From contig JADGIG010000186.1 in the NCBI GenBank assembly GCA_018985235.1, positions 1 through 13,529 on the forward strand: 13,529 bases of DNA, written 5' to 3'. The translations under genes were made by a program, and so were the position numbers. The notes beneath the pieces were generated by a model, which saw only the letters and a list, made by a program, of their open reading frames with translations, searched no databases and was not told the DNA's origin. Source of the stretch: Sanchytrium tribonematis (Eukaryota; Sanchytriomycota; Sanchytriomycetes; Sanchytriales; Sanchytriaceae). Shown piece by piece: positions 1 to 9,812 of this stretch (the stretch's first letter is position 1; each line of letters opens with the position of its first letter).

Positions 1-306
1 AATAATTAGGATGTTGAGAATATTTTGGTTGACATCAAAAACTGAGTCCTTTCGATTGTAATTTGAATTTGATCTAGGAGGCTCTTGCTTGCCCAAACTC
101 CTTAACTTGCGATTCTCCATTTCAACACACGCGATGTTATCAAATAATTCTGTTTTTTCAGCTTTTAATGCTTCATTTTCAATTTTTAAACTTTTAACTT
201 GCTCCAAGAGACTGCTATAGCCTTCTTCTTTATCATTACTGTTATTTGTTTCATTCATAGAATTAAGTAAATTGAACAAAGGTTTTTTTAGACCAGGTTT
301 CGACAT
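1..306 (-). CDS. Coiled-coil protein, N-terminal part (3' end beyond window)
   Basis: An open frame starts at the ATG at 306-304 and runs without a stop for 102 codons to the left edge, so the C-terminus is missing. The protein begins MSKPGLKKPLFNLLNSMNE. It continues through an Asn/Asp/Glu-rich stretch into a heptad-like helix at about residues 31-70 (SLLEQVKSLKIENEALKAEK and onwards), rich in Leu, Lys and Glu. This looks like a coiled coil. A Ser/Asn-rich segment follows. No enzymatic motif is visible and I do not recognise the family. The start lies 44 bp from the stop of the next gene on the same strand. Frame length, codon use and the coiled-coil pattern support a real gene, although the function is unknown. 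Confidence 0.6.
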   Translation of the reverse strand, partial: MSKPGLKKPLFNLLNSMNETNNSNDKEEGYSSLLEQVKSLKIENEALKAEKTELFDNIACVEMENRKLRSLGKQEPPRSNSNYNRKDSVFDVNQNILNILII

Positions 307-340
307 TTATTGTCAAAATTTGGAGTTGCTGAGCCACAAA

Positions 341-346
341 TTTATT
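341..346 (-). terminator. Poly(A) signal of the helicase-like gene
   Basis: AATAAA on the minus strand begins 3 nt after the TGA stop at 352-350. The gap to the next gene on this strand is only 43 bp. Confidence 0.5.
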
Positions 347-349
347 TTT

Positions 350-1975
350 TCATATATCTTCATACTCTTCACTTTCAAATTTTCTTTTACTTGATTTGAA
401 TTCAAACGAATTGGGAGAAGCAGCAGTGATCCAGTTCCAGTCAATTTTCAACAAGTGCCTAACAAATAATTTTGTCGTTTGAACACCTTCAATGTATATA
501 AACCATTTTGGCATTTCATTATAAAATGCGCTAGTTGGGTGTATAAAAACTTCAGTGTCATCAAGACGATAGTATCGGTTATTATCAAATTTAATGACAT
601 TCCTAAAGAAACCTTGTAAAAATGCTTTCTTGACAAACTCTTCCTGGAAAACTGATGTTGAAACCTCTATACCACACAAAGAAACCAATACCGATTTTAA
701 TAGGTTGAAAAGATTATGCGCTTTTGCAAGTTCTATATAATTTAAATGGTTTTTATCTGCAAATGATTTTGAAGGATTTTTGATGTACTCTGAATATATG
801 CGATGATACAGAAATAAATCACCTTCCTTGGCATTAAACTTTTTAAATAACAATTCCAGTTGGTTATTATTGCTTTTTGAATACAATTCTTGGCAATGAC
901 AAATGGATATAATTTGTAAAACATGGATTAAACAATTGTGTGTCTTTGCGTATTCAATAACAGGAATATATCTAGGATCTATCGGTAGCTCTTTATACAG
1001 ACTACCCAAAGAAGTTAGAAGACCACGATTGTTGAGTATATTAGCCTCTTGAAGTGTGATGAGACCAGAATTTAAAATAGATGTGCTTGGCTTAGATATG
1101 AAGTTGAAGAAGATCGGATTTCTAACTCCTAGAGCAAATAGTATATACAAAGATTGAGAGGAATCATAAAACATTATTTGAGGAATTGGATATTCAATAA
1201 AACCGGAGTAATCTGATTCAGTATATAGCCGATAGACACTTTCAGTTGCCCACTCAACGCGGAGGTCCGCTTTTTGCTTGGATGTACGCTCTAACACTAA
1301 TTTATCATAAACACCATTATAATATGCATTCTTTTCCAAGCCAGAATCAACTACGAATTCAGCTTCCATTCCATAACCAGTGGAAAAAATTACGGAGCGT
1401 CTTGAAGAATCTAAACTTGGAGGATGTTTTGACTTGAGAATAGAGGTAGATAAATTGTGGGGTTTCAATTTGTTGGAACAAGCTTGGATATCAGAGACCC
1501 CTGGGACAAATACCAGAATATTTCCTCGAGAGGTATTATTAAAGATGTCTACAATGCAATTAACTAAAGTAGTATTTAAAGAAATAATAGGATTCTCCAA
1601 ATAATACACGCTGGCTTTCGACTCGCGATATTCTAAAATTCCAGGATTGTGAAAGTATTTTTTTAGTTTATGAATGTTGTTGCAAATAATAATTTTCAAG
1701 TCCTTCCTAGCAATCACAATCATTTTCAATAATCCGATGTAAATATCCATAAACGCGCTTTGGTCATAATCTAATAAAATTGCGTTATATTTATCCAATT
1801 TTGGATCTACAAACAAATTGTATAAATTCTTTTTTATATTAGCACTGTTTATCGTTTCCACATTTTGGAACTTACTTTTCAAAATTTCCAAAATCTCTTC
1901 TTCGTTTAATTGCATGTCTAGTAGAGTTACTTGATACGAAGAGAGAAGGTACAGAAACTCATCATAAAACTTCAT
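350..1975 (-). CDS. Degenerate DEAH-box RNA helicase (DHX35-like), ATPase motifs lost
   Basis: This 541-aa protein follows the DEAH/RHA helicase fold but has lost its catalytic residues. Numbering starts at the ATG at 1975; an in-frame stop lies just upstream of the earlier non-ATG codon. Residues 4-20 match the strand before the P-loop, but the GxxGSGKT that should follow is replaced by a short Glu-rich stretch near 21-30. The segment NAILLDYDQ (64-72) sits where DEAH should be. LKIIICNN (93-100) replaces the SAT motif III. GNILVFVPGVSDIQ (151-164) is a good motif IV region. The motif VI arginines are gone at 233-243, although YRLYTESDY (248-256) after them is conserved. Winged-helix, ratchet (LPIDPRY) and C-terminal OB-fold regions are well kept. 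KKFNAKEGD, NHLNY and the OB segment HPTSAFYNEMPKWFIY most resemble DHX35, a spliceosomal helicase. It is probably a structural pseudoenzyme. The DHX35 assignment is from memory and moderate. Confidence 0.8.
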   Translation of the reverse strand: MKFYDEFLYLLSSYQVTLLDMQLNEEEILEILKSKFQNVETINSANIKKNLYNLFVDPKLDKYNAILLDYDQSAFMDIYIGLLKMIVIARKDLKIIICNNIHKLKKYFHNPGILEYRESKASVYYLENPIISLNTTLVNCIVDIFNNTSRGNILVFVPGVSDIQACSNKLKPHNLSTSILKSKHPPSLDSSRRSVIFSTGYGMEAEFVVDSGLEKNAYYNGVYDKLVLERTSKQKADLRVEWATESVYRLYTESDYSGFIEYPIPQIMFYDSSQSLYILFALGVRNPIFFNFISKPSTSILNSGLITLQEANILNNRGLLTSLGSLYKELPIDPRYIPVIEYAKTHNCLIHVLQIISICHCQELYSKSNNNQLELLFKKFNAKEGDLFLYHRIYSEYIKNPSKSFADKNHLNYIELAKAHNLFNLLKSVLVSLCGIEVSTSVFQEEFVKKAFLQGFFRNVIKFDNNRYYRLDDTEVFIHPTSAFYNEMPKWFIYIEGVQTTKLFVRHLLKIDWNWITAASPNSFEFKSSKRKFESEEYEDI

Positions 1976-2118
1976 GGAGTTGATTTGACTTAAAATCGTC
2001 GTGGCCAATTAAACAATATATGAATGGAGATTAGTCTGAAGCAGCCGCTGAAATTAACCATCCAAGCTGAAATGATTCGAGAAGCGCACCAAGCCACTTT
2101 CTGTTTCATTACAAAAAC
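1976..2118. promoter_or_regulatory. Shared divergent promoter region, helicase-like gene / chitinase
   Basis: This 143-bp gap separates two divergently transcribed genes, so it must hold both promoters and both 5' leaders. No clear TATA box or repeated element stands out. The chitinase frame is open upstream of its ATG to 2071 but holds no other ATG. I found no 19-nt GTA...TAG intron here that would add a signal-peptide exon. Confidence 0.4.
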
Positions 2119-3472
2119 ATGAATATGAATCAAACTGGATCAGTTATTATTGGATATGCTAGCATGTGGACCCCATTAGATTTTTCAAAGATACCAGCTG
2201 ATAAACTCACTCACATTATTTTTAGCTTTTTAAATATAAATTCTGACGGTAATTTGATATTTGGGGATGATTCCTGCAATTCTTGCTGCGCGATCAATTT
2301 CCTGAATTCTTTATTCAAATTGAAAAGCCAACACCCAAATCTCAAAGTTCAAGTTTCAGTTGGTGGTGCAACTTGGAAATCATCTTTTAGCGTGGTTAAG
2401 GATGATAACAAACGTAAAGTACTTGTGAAGAGTGTCTCTGATTTATTGACTCAGTATCAAATCGATGGTATAGATATTGACTGGGAATTTCCAGATGCCA
2501 ATGAAGGTGGCTACTTTGGTCTCCTAGCGAAAGATTTAAGAGAATCTCTTGGGAATGAATATCTGATTACTTGCGCGGTGCCGAGTAGCTCTACACTGCT
2601 CTCTAACTATAAACTTCAGGATTCGAAATCATACTTTAACTGGATAAATTTGATGACTTACGATGCTAGCGTTGGCTCAGGTGTGGCTACTTTTCATTCC
2701 CCTTTATATCACAATCCCAATGATCCCATTGAGGACCAAAGTGTTGATTCTGCTGTCAAGACTCTGAAATCCTATGGAATTACAAATGACAAGATTGTTA
2801 TTGGAGTACCATTATATGGTTATACCTATCAAGTTTCAAAAAATGATGCCTCGCACGGACTTTTCAAGTCTTGCAGCAAAAACTGTGATGTAAATATAAA
2901 TGATAAAGATATTTCTATTGATTCCAAAAATGTCAGATATTTTGACGACAAAAGCAAATCCCCATATTTATACAACAGCGATACTGGAGTTTTCACTACC
3001 TATGAAGATACAGACTCTGTGAATTACAAAGTAGAGTATGTCAACTCGAACAATTATAAAGGAATTATGTTTTGGGAAATTGGATTAGATAATTTATTTG
3101 TAAAATCAGATAAATCTGTGCTGTTGCAAGTCACAAATAGTCTAAACAATGTTAACAAGTCCTATGTTAACGGTTATGCCTTGAAAGAGATTCCACTTCC
3201 AAGTAAGATATTCTAATTTAGACTGTCCAACAACAACCACAAATAATTATGCCTTGGGTTTAGGTATTGCATTTGGAGCAACAGCCATACTTGTATTAGG
3301 TACATTTTCTTTTCAATACATGAAAAAAAGGAAATTGAAAGTCGCACAAAAGCCGGATATCCCACTTAAAAATGTAGAAAAGGACACAGATGAGCAAATC
3401 ACCACTAAATCAAAAACAAATTCAAACAATAACTCGAACGTGCAAATGAATAGAAATTCTACAAGCGTTTAA
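2119..3472 (+). CDS. GH18 chitinase with C-terminal membrane anchor (2 exons)
   Basis: CDS join(2119..3202, 3222..3472), 444 aa. It is a glycoside hydrolase family 18 enzyme predicted to cut chitin beta-1,4 links by substrate-assisted catalysis. A single TIM barrel fills residues 9-345. SVGG (80-83) is the strand-3 motif, and DGIDIDWEF (116-124) is the DxxDxDxE signature with Glu123 as acid/base. MTYD is at 179-182 and MFWEIGLD at 317-324. Without splicing the frame ends at residue 365. Removal of the 19-nt intron fuses a short Thr-rich linker, a glycine-rich transmembrane helix (about 372-394), a KKRKLK stop-transfer cluster and a 45-residue polar tail. No signal peptide is visible: the barrel starts right after MNMNQTGSVII. 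Either export is unconventional or a first exon was missed. It shares a divergent promoter with the helicase relative and overlaps the AT3 gene at its 3' end. The GH18 call is secure; the anchor depends on the intron. Confidence 0.88.
3203..3221 (+). other. 19-nt spliceosomal intron in the chitinase gene
   Basis: Sequence GTAAGATATTCTAATTTAG, phase 1. It contains an in-frame TAA that would end the protein at residue 365. Removing it joins the chitinase frame to the open frame encoding a transmembrane helix. The CTAAT branch-like motif five bases before the end matches the other introns in this window. Confidence 0.8.
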
Positions 3473-4814
3473 ATAACTCATCAAAATAAATTTTCGCTTT
3501 CACTTCGAACTCTTCATGCACGATCCATGAAAGCTGTATAACTGATAAAATAATTGACCCCACTCCCAATAAAGAAGTTGCGTGTGGAAAATAACCACTT
3601 TGGATACCAATGTTGAACAATATTATCATTGAAGAATGACACAAATATATTGAAAAACTAATTGCACCGATAAATTGAAACATTTTCGCGGATAGAAGTC
3701 GTTTGCAAAAATATGAATTGTCAAGACTTAAAATAAGCCAGGCTGAGTATTCCGTCATATGCAGATTAGTCCAGACACGCTCTAGATCAGTGGTGTAGGT
3801 TCCTTCTGAATCTCTATTCAAAAAGTATTTCATTGAAAATAAAACGTAAAGAAATACAAAATCACCCATAAACAGAAATAGTCTCTTTCTAATATTAATG
3901 CAACCGAAAGCCTTATAAAGAACTACACCAACAAAGAATGGATATAAAAGCTCAAAAGTGTAACTTGAACCGCCGATATTATTCGTCATGATACTAAGTC
4001 CGAACCAAGCCATAATCTCGAAAAAGAGCAGATTCCAGTATACTGGTAAATACCTTATAAATACAAACATAATTATATTTAATAGCCATTCTGCACTAAG
4101 TGACCAACTGGGTCCATTGCACACGTGGACAAGATGGGGATCATGATTGTATCTCCAAAATCCAGTTAAACTTAAACATCTGAAAAACCTATCAGCTGAT
4201 AGAAATTGAGTATTCCCTTTTTGAAAGACGTTAATTTGGTAGGCATTGACCAAGAAATAAATGAAAGCAGCGAGCCAATGTAAAGGATAGAATCTCGATA
4301 CTCTTCCTAAAATCAGCTTTTTAAGATTATTGCTTCGATGGGGTACCCAATATACCTTGGCCATGATGAAGCCACTTAAAACTACAAAGAGGCGAACTGC
4401 GATATAACCGTCATTTCCCAAGTAATAAAGCCAGGTCAAGTTGTTCAATTGATGCTTTAAAAATAACTCTGATGCAACTCCAAATTGGCAAATGTGATAA
4501 AATATAATAATAATCGAAGCAATACCCCGAATTGCGTCTAGGTGATGAGAACGATTATCTGAAATGGGTATATTTTTCAATAAATAAGTATTCAGCTTCA
4601 AACTATTTATGTGCAATTCAAATATTTCAAAATATTCTCTTAAAACTGTATGAACCCTAAAATAGATTTTATATTCCTCAAAAAAATAATACAAATGACA
4701 TATTAGTAGTATCATTCTGAGAATCATATTAAGCTCCATATAGCTATAAATGATGATACTAAGGATGAGGTGAATAATTAATTTGAAAATCAGTTCATAG
4801 GTTTTAGGTATCAT
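3459..4814 (-). CDS. Acyltransferase-3 (AT3/OafA-like) integral membrane protein
   Basis: This 451-aa polytopic membrane protein starts from the ATG at 4814; the open frame reaches 4853 but only with a TTG. AT3 proteins transfer acyl groups to sugars, lipids or polymers across a membrane. After two N-terminal hydrophobic segments come the family marks: HLDAIRGIAS (91-100), the probable catalytic His in FYHICQF (105-111), VVLSGF (144-149), RVSRFYPLHW (171-180) and NGPSWSLSAEW (233-243). A run of further membrane spans follows, with SFSIYLCHSSMI near the C-terminus. Length and motif order fit a complete bacterial-type OafA/YrhL domain. The donor and acceptor cannot be told from sequence. It lies 40 bp after the SDR gene on the same strand, and its last 14 bases overlap the chitinase CDS. 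No AATAAA is seen after its TAG. Confidence 0.88.
   Translation of the reverse strand: MIPKTYELIFKLIIHLILSIIIYSYMELNMILRMILLICHLYYFFEEYKIYFRVHTVLREYFEIFELHINSLKLNTYLLKNIPISDNRSHHLDAIRGIASIIIIFYHICQFGVASELFLKHQLNNLTWLYYLGNDGYIAVRLFVVLSGFIMAKVYWVPHRSNNLKKLILGRVSRFYPLHWLAAFIYFLVNAYQINVFQKGNTQFLSADRFFRCLSLTGFWRYNHDPHLVHVCNGPSWSLSAEWLLNIIMFVFIRYLPVYWNLLFFEIMAWFGLSIMTNNIGGSSYTFELLYPFFVGVVLYKAFGCINIRKRLFLFMGDFVFLYVLFSMKYFLNRDSEGTYTTDLERVWTNLHMTEYSAWLILSLDNSYFCKRLLSAKMFQFIGAISFSIYLCHSSMIILFNIGIQSGYFPHATSLLGVGSIILSVIQLSWIVHEEFEVKAKIYFDELFKRL
3485..3490 (+). terminator. Poly(A) signal of the chitinase gene
   Basis: AATAAA lies 12 nt after the TAA stop, inside the coding sequence of the convergent AT3 gene. 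The two transcripts must therefore overlap. Confidence 0.45.
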
Positions 4815-4853
4815 TTGAAAACAAGGAGCGAAAATTTTGAAAATTGAGGCCAA

Positions 4854-4859
4854 TTTATT
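4854..4859 (-). terminator. Poly(A) signal fused to the SDR stop codon
   Basis: The minus strand reads AAA-TAA-A at the stop, so the TAA stop lies inside an AATAAA hexamer and the protein ends in Lys. Confidence 0.5.
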
Positions 4860-5578
4860 TTTGCTTATTTAAAATGGCAGCATCCCCGCCTAAAAATTCC
4901 TGGAGCCAGAGAGCAAAAGTCGGAGGTAGTAGTTGCAGCAAAGGACCAGACAATGTATATAATGGTCTCATCCATTGCTGAGAATAGTCCTTCTCAATAA
5001 TCTCCAACAAAGATCCGCCCACGTATTCAGGTTCTAAAGAGGGCATTAACCATTCAAATTTAACAGTGAACTCTTTAAATAAATTTGTCTTGATATGTCC
5101 TGGGAGCAATGTTGACACATGAATGTTAAAATCTTGTAATTCAGATCTAAGACCATTTGCAAAGGAAAATGTTGCTGCCTTTGACGCACAATATGGTATT
5201 GCACCTGGAGCATATATAAATGAACAAACCGAGCAAGTGATTCACATTTATGATTCTTTCATATTGTTCGTCTGATATTTGATCAATAAGAAGTGGATAT
5301 TGTATTCCAGCGTTAAACACCATAACATCAGGTGTACCATGACTCTTGAGAATTTGAGCAAATGTTTTGGTGACTTGGTCTTTGGAACTCAAGTCGCACT
5401 TGTAAAAATCACAATCGAATGAAGGCTTATTTAAATCTACGACTATAATTTTAACGCTATTGTACTTGGCGAGTATTTTTTCGCAAGCATCCTTTCCGAT
5501 TCCAGAAGAGCCTCCTGTAATGAGTATCTTTTTCCCATCTAACACGATATGTTGGGTTCCGAAAAGATTGAATAACAT
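4855..5578 (-). CDS. Short-chain dehydrogenase/reductase (SDR16C-like) with a frame break
   Basis: Classical SDR, probably NAD(P)-dependent on retinoid, sterol or fatty-alcohol substrates, as for the SDR16C family. The first frame (5578-5237) carries TGGSSGIG (residues 21-28), VVDLN after the second strand, CDLSS, NAG (89-91) and INVNH (110-114). The frame then shifts by +1. From about 5241 the other frame reads ITCSVCSFIYAPGAIPYC, giving the catalytic Ser exactly 13 residues before Tyr, then YCASK and LLPGHIKT. The end resembles SDR16C tails (MPSLEPEY; LLPPTFALWLQEFLGGD). About 20 residues, helix alpha-E and the lead into strand 5, are missing at the break. So this is either a deletion that kills the gene or a sequence/assembly error; no canonical intron repairs it. 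The start is the first ATG, as the earlier GTG is unsupported. The family call is firm; integrity is doubtful. Confidence 0.72.
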
Positions 5579-5688
5579 TCTGTTTGGTAATCTCCGCTTA
5601 AGGGTCACACGTGCCTAGTTCTTGATATTTAAATTATTGGCAGGACCACCGTTAAATCCCCGTTTGATCTATTTTTGCAGCGCAGTAA
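5579..5688. promoter_or_regulatory. Divergent promoter region, SDR / membrane protein
   Basis: A 110-bp gap lies between two divergent starts. It contains the palindrome ATTTAAAT at 5627-5634 and CCAAT on the minus strand just upstream of it, which could be core promoter elements. This is judged by eye only. Confidence 0.35.
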
Positions 5689-6306
5689 ATGCTCAATCTC
5701 CTACATTTCGTAATAACGATATCAGCACCATTAATACTTTTTACACCAAAATTATCACATACTAAAATGTTTAGATTAATATTGGGCTGGCTCTTTTCAC
5801 TTCTGTTTCTAGGCAAAGTCAATTGGGATTTTAATGAATTGATAGTGTTTTATTGCTTATGGACCATTCCCTTAATGCCTCCGACTCTACTTCTGTTGGA
5901 ATTGTATCCAAGAACTAAAAAAGTTGTAATTTTTGGTCCACTCTTGGCAAATATTATAGTACTTAAGCTGCTTCCACTCTTTAGCCACATAGTCTATGTT
6001 AACAGTCATCTTGGATTTATATCGACTTCAATGTATATAATTGCACCCAAATTAAATTTGCTTGAAATGTTATATTCAAGTTCATTCATTTTATTTGATG
6101 TTTATTATGGGTACTCATACTATTGCATTTTCGAAGCTCAAGAAAACTACCATTATTACATCTCCTATCATGGTGTTCGAATATCTCTGTTCACTTGGAT
6201 TTTTTGGTTTATCTTACCATTGATGAATGAATGTTTGAAATATATACCTAATTTGGAAATTACACTTTCACGGCCTATAAGGGCAATGTTGTCTCGACTG
6301 TACTAG
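5689..6306 (+). CDS. Unrecognised multi-spanning membrane protein
   Basis: 205-aa protein with a clear start: ATG at 5689, directly after an in-frame TAA. Nearly the whole chain is hydrophobic, with about six or seven possible membrane helices (roughly residues 2-18, 27-43, 49-70, 78-98, 103-118, 127-146 and 163-181). Polar breaks include ELYPRTKK (71-78) and a Tyr/His-rich loop, EAQENYHYYISYHG (150-163). The C-terminus is short and basic. No catalytic or transporter motif is evident and I do not recognise the family. It is divergent from the SDR gene and ends 35 bp from the convergent RuvBL2 gene. Continuous hydrophobic coding over 600 bases in one frame supports a real gene. Confidence 0.7.
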   Translation: MLNLLHFVITISAPLILFTPKLSHTKMFRLILGWLFSLLFLGKVNWDFNELIVFYCLWTIPLMPPTLLLLELYPRTKKVVIFGPLLANIIVLKLLPLFSHIVYVNSHLGFISTSMYIIAPKLNLLEMLYSSSFILFDVYYGYSYYCIFEAQENYHYYISYHGVRISLFTWIFWFILPLMNECLKYIPNLEITLSRPIRAMLSRLY

Positions 6307-6335
6307 ATAAGAAGCACCCTTTATTCACTATGTTG

Positions 6336-6341
6336 TTTATT
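6336..6341 (-). terminator. Poly(A) signal of RVB2
   Basis: AATAAA on the minus strand abuts the TAA stop directly (TAA-AATAAA). A second AATAAA lies at 6320-6325 on the same strand. Confidence 0.5.
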
Positions 6342-8567
<2,226 letters not shown>

Positions 8568-8570
8568 ACC

Positions 8571-9797
8571 ATGCTTAGATTACCGATTTCTAATGTATCA
8601 GGATCAGATCCGGATGTCAAATTATTTCCCCTGAAAACGATCGTGAATTTAATGGAACCTAAATTTTCTTTTTATTTTATCATTCAAGTATTAAGGAACA
8701 TGTTTTATTTCTGCGTTATGTCGCCTGTTATGATTGTCAATGCGATTCGGGTTTATCTTTTTAATCCCAACAAATCATTATCAGTTTCATTTATAGAACA
8801 ATTTTTGAGACTAGGAATTAAACTTAATCCCCCTGGTCAAAAAGGTGCATTTGAATTTGTCCGCTTTATTACTAGCTTCCCGATCCATGACTATTTCACA
8901 AAATTTAACAGCAAATATTACCATATAGAGCCAATGACCATTCCAGTCTCTCATTTTATTTCACATCCCTGGCTCAACAAAATATCAGCTGCATTTAAAG
9001 GTGAGTTCATTCATGCCAAGCACTTATCGAACTCAAATCATTTGATACTATACGTCCATGGAGGCGCTTATCATTTTTTAAGCCCGCAGACGCACAGAAG
9101 TTTTACCTGCAAAATTGTTGATGAGACTAACGTGAACATGTTTGTATTAGACCAAAAGCTGGCACCAGAGTACGAATTTAAACAATCAATATTGGATGTT
9201 ATTGATGCTTTTGTGCATTTCTCAAATCTTAATTATAAAATTACCTTGATGGGGGATAGTTCTGGTTGTGGCACTCTTATGAGTGCTGTTCTATTGATGA
9301 AAGAAATGCAGATTGTCGATCCATTTAGTATTATTCTGCTTTCTCCTTGGCTTGATTTGAGTTCTTCATCTCCCAGCTGGAGTGAAAATTTAGGGAAATG
9401 CTTTCTGGGTCATCCCATGTACGGCTTAGAAGAACGTGTCACAAACATGATTGCACCACTTGATGTGTATCATCCATATGCTAGCCCTTTGTATGGCGAT
9501 TATAGTAATATTAAGGTTCCAATTCTTTTACAAATTGGAAGCGATGAGCTGATACGTGATGACAGCATACGACTTTTGTTAAATATTAAAAATGATAATT
9601 TCAATTTATCAAGCTATCGCCATTTGCTTAAAAAGTGGACTAAGCAAAATGAGAAAAGTGGCTATATTAAAGAAAATTATGAAAAAATAGAGCTGCAAAT
9701 ATTTCCAGACTCTTTTCATTTCTTTCATATTTTTGGTGGACCATTTTCAAAATTAGCAATAGAAGAAATTAAGTATTTTTTATCAGACAAGTTATAA
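8571..9797 (+). CDS. HSL-type alpha/beta hydrolase (esterase/deacetylase)
   Basis: This 408-aa protein belongs to the alpha/beta-hydrolase fold-3 (hormone-sensitive-lipase-like) family. These are serine esterases or deacetylases acting on lipids, sterols or small esters. HGGAY (163-167) is the oxyanion-hole motif, a variant of HGGG. GDSSG (228-232) carries the nucleophile Ser230. SDELIRDD holds the probable acid Asp325, and PDSFHFFH supplies His383. A hydrophobic stretch at about 37-64 could be an N-terminal membrane anchor, as in the yeast sterol deacetylase Say1, giving ER association. It begins 3 bp after the epimerase stop and in the same frame, so its promoter must lie inside the epimerase gene unless the two share a transcript. 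It ends 10 bp from the convergent vinculin gene. The family is firm, the substrate unknown. Confidence 0.9.
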   Translation: MLRLPISNVSGSDPDVKLFPLKTIVNLMEPKFSFYFIIQVLRNMFYFCVMSPVMIVNAIRVYLFNPNKSLSVSFIEQFLRLGIKLNPPGQKGAFEFVRFITSFPIHDYFTKFNSKYYHIEPMTIPVSHFISHPWLNKISAAFKGEFIHAKHLSNSNHLILYVHGGAYHFLSPQTHRSFTCKIVDETNVNMFVLDQKLAPEYEFKQSILDVIDAFVHFSNLNYKITLMGDSSGCGTLMSAVLLMKEMQIVDPFSIILLSPWLDLSSSSPSWSENLGKCFLGHPMYGLEERVTNMIAPLDVYHPYASPLYGDYSNIKVPILLQIGSDELIRDDSIRLLLNIKNDNFNLSSYRHLLKKWTKQNEKSGYIKENYEKIELQIFPDSFHFFHIFGGPFSKLAIEEIKYFLSDKL

Positions 9798-9800
9798 CTC

Positions 9801-9812
9801 AATAAATTTATT
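9801..9812. terminator. Palindromic bidirectional poly(A) signal
   Basis: AATAAATTTATT is a perfect 12-bp palindrome that reads AATAAA on both strands. The plus copy (9801-9806) starts 3 nt after the hydrolase TAA. The minus copy (9812-9807) contains the vinculin TAA stop. Confidence 0.6.

Noticed and set aside
1246-1604. Plus-strand open frames inside the helicase-like gene
   Set aside because: They are antisense to a well-supported coding frame and show no domain or hydrophobic leader that could serve the chitinase.
5205-5229. A 25-nt intron (GTTTGT...CCAG, minus strand) that would mend the SDR frame
   Set aside because: It lacks the GTA donor and TAG acceptor seen in every other intron here. 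Removing it would delete the catalytic Ser region, which is conserved with correct Ser-Tyr spacing.
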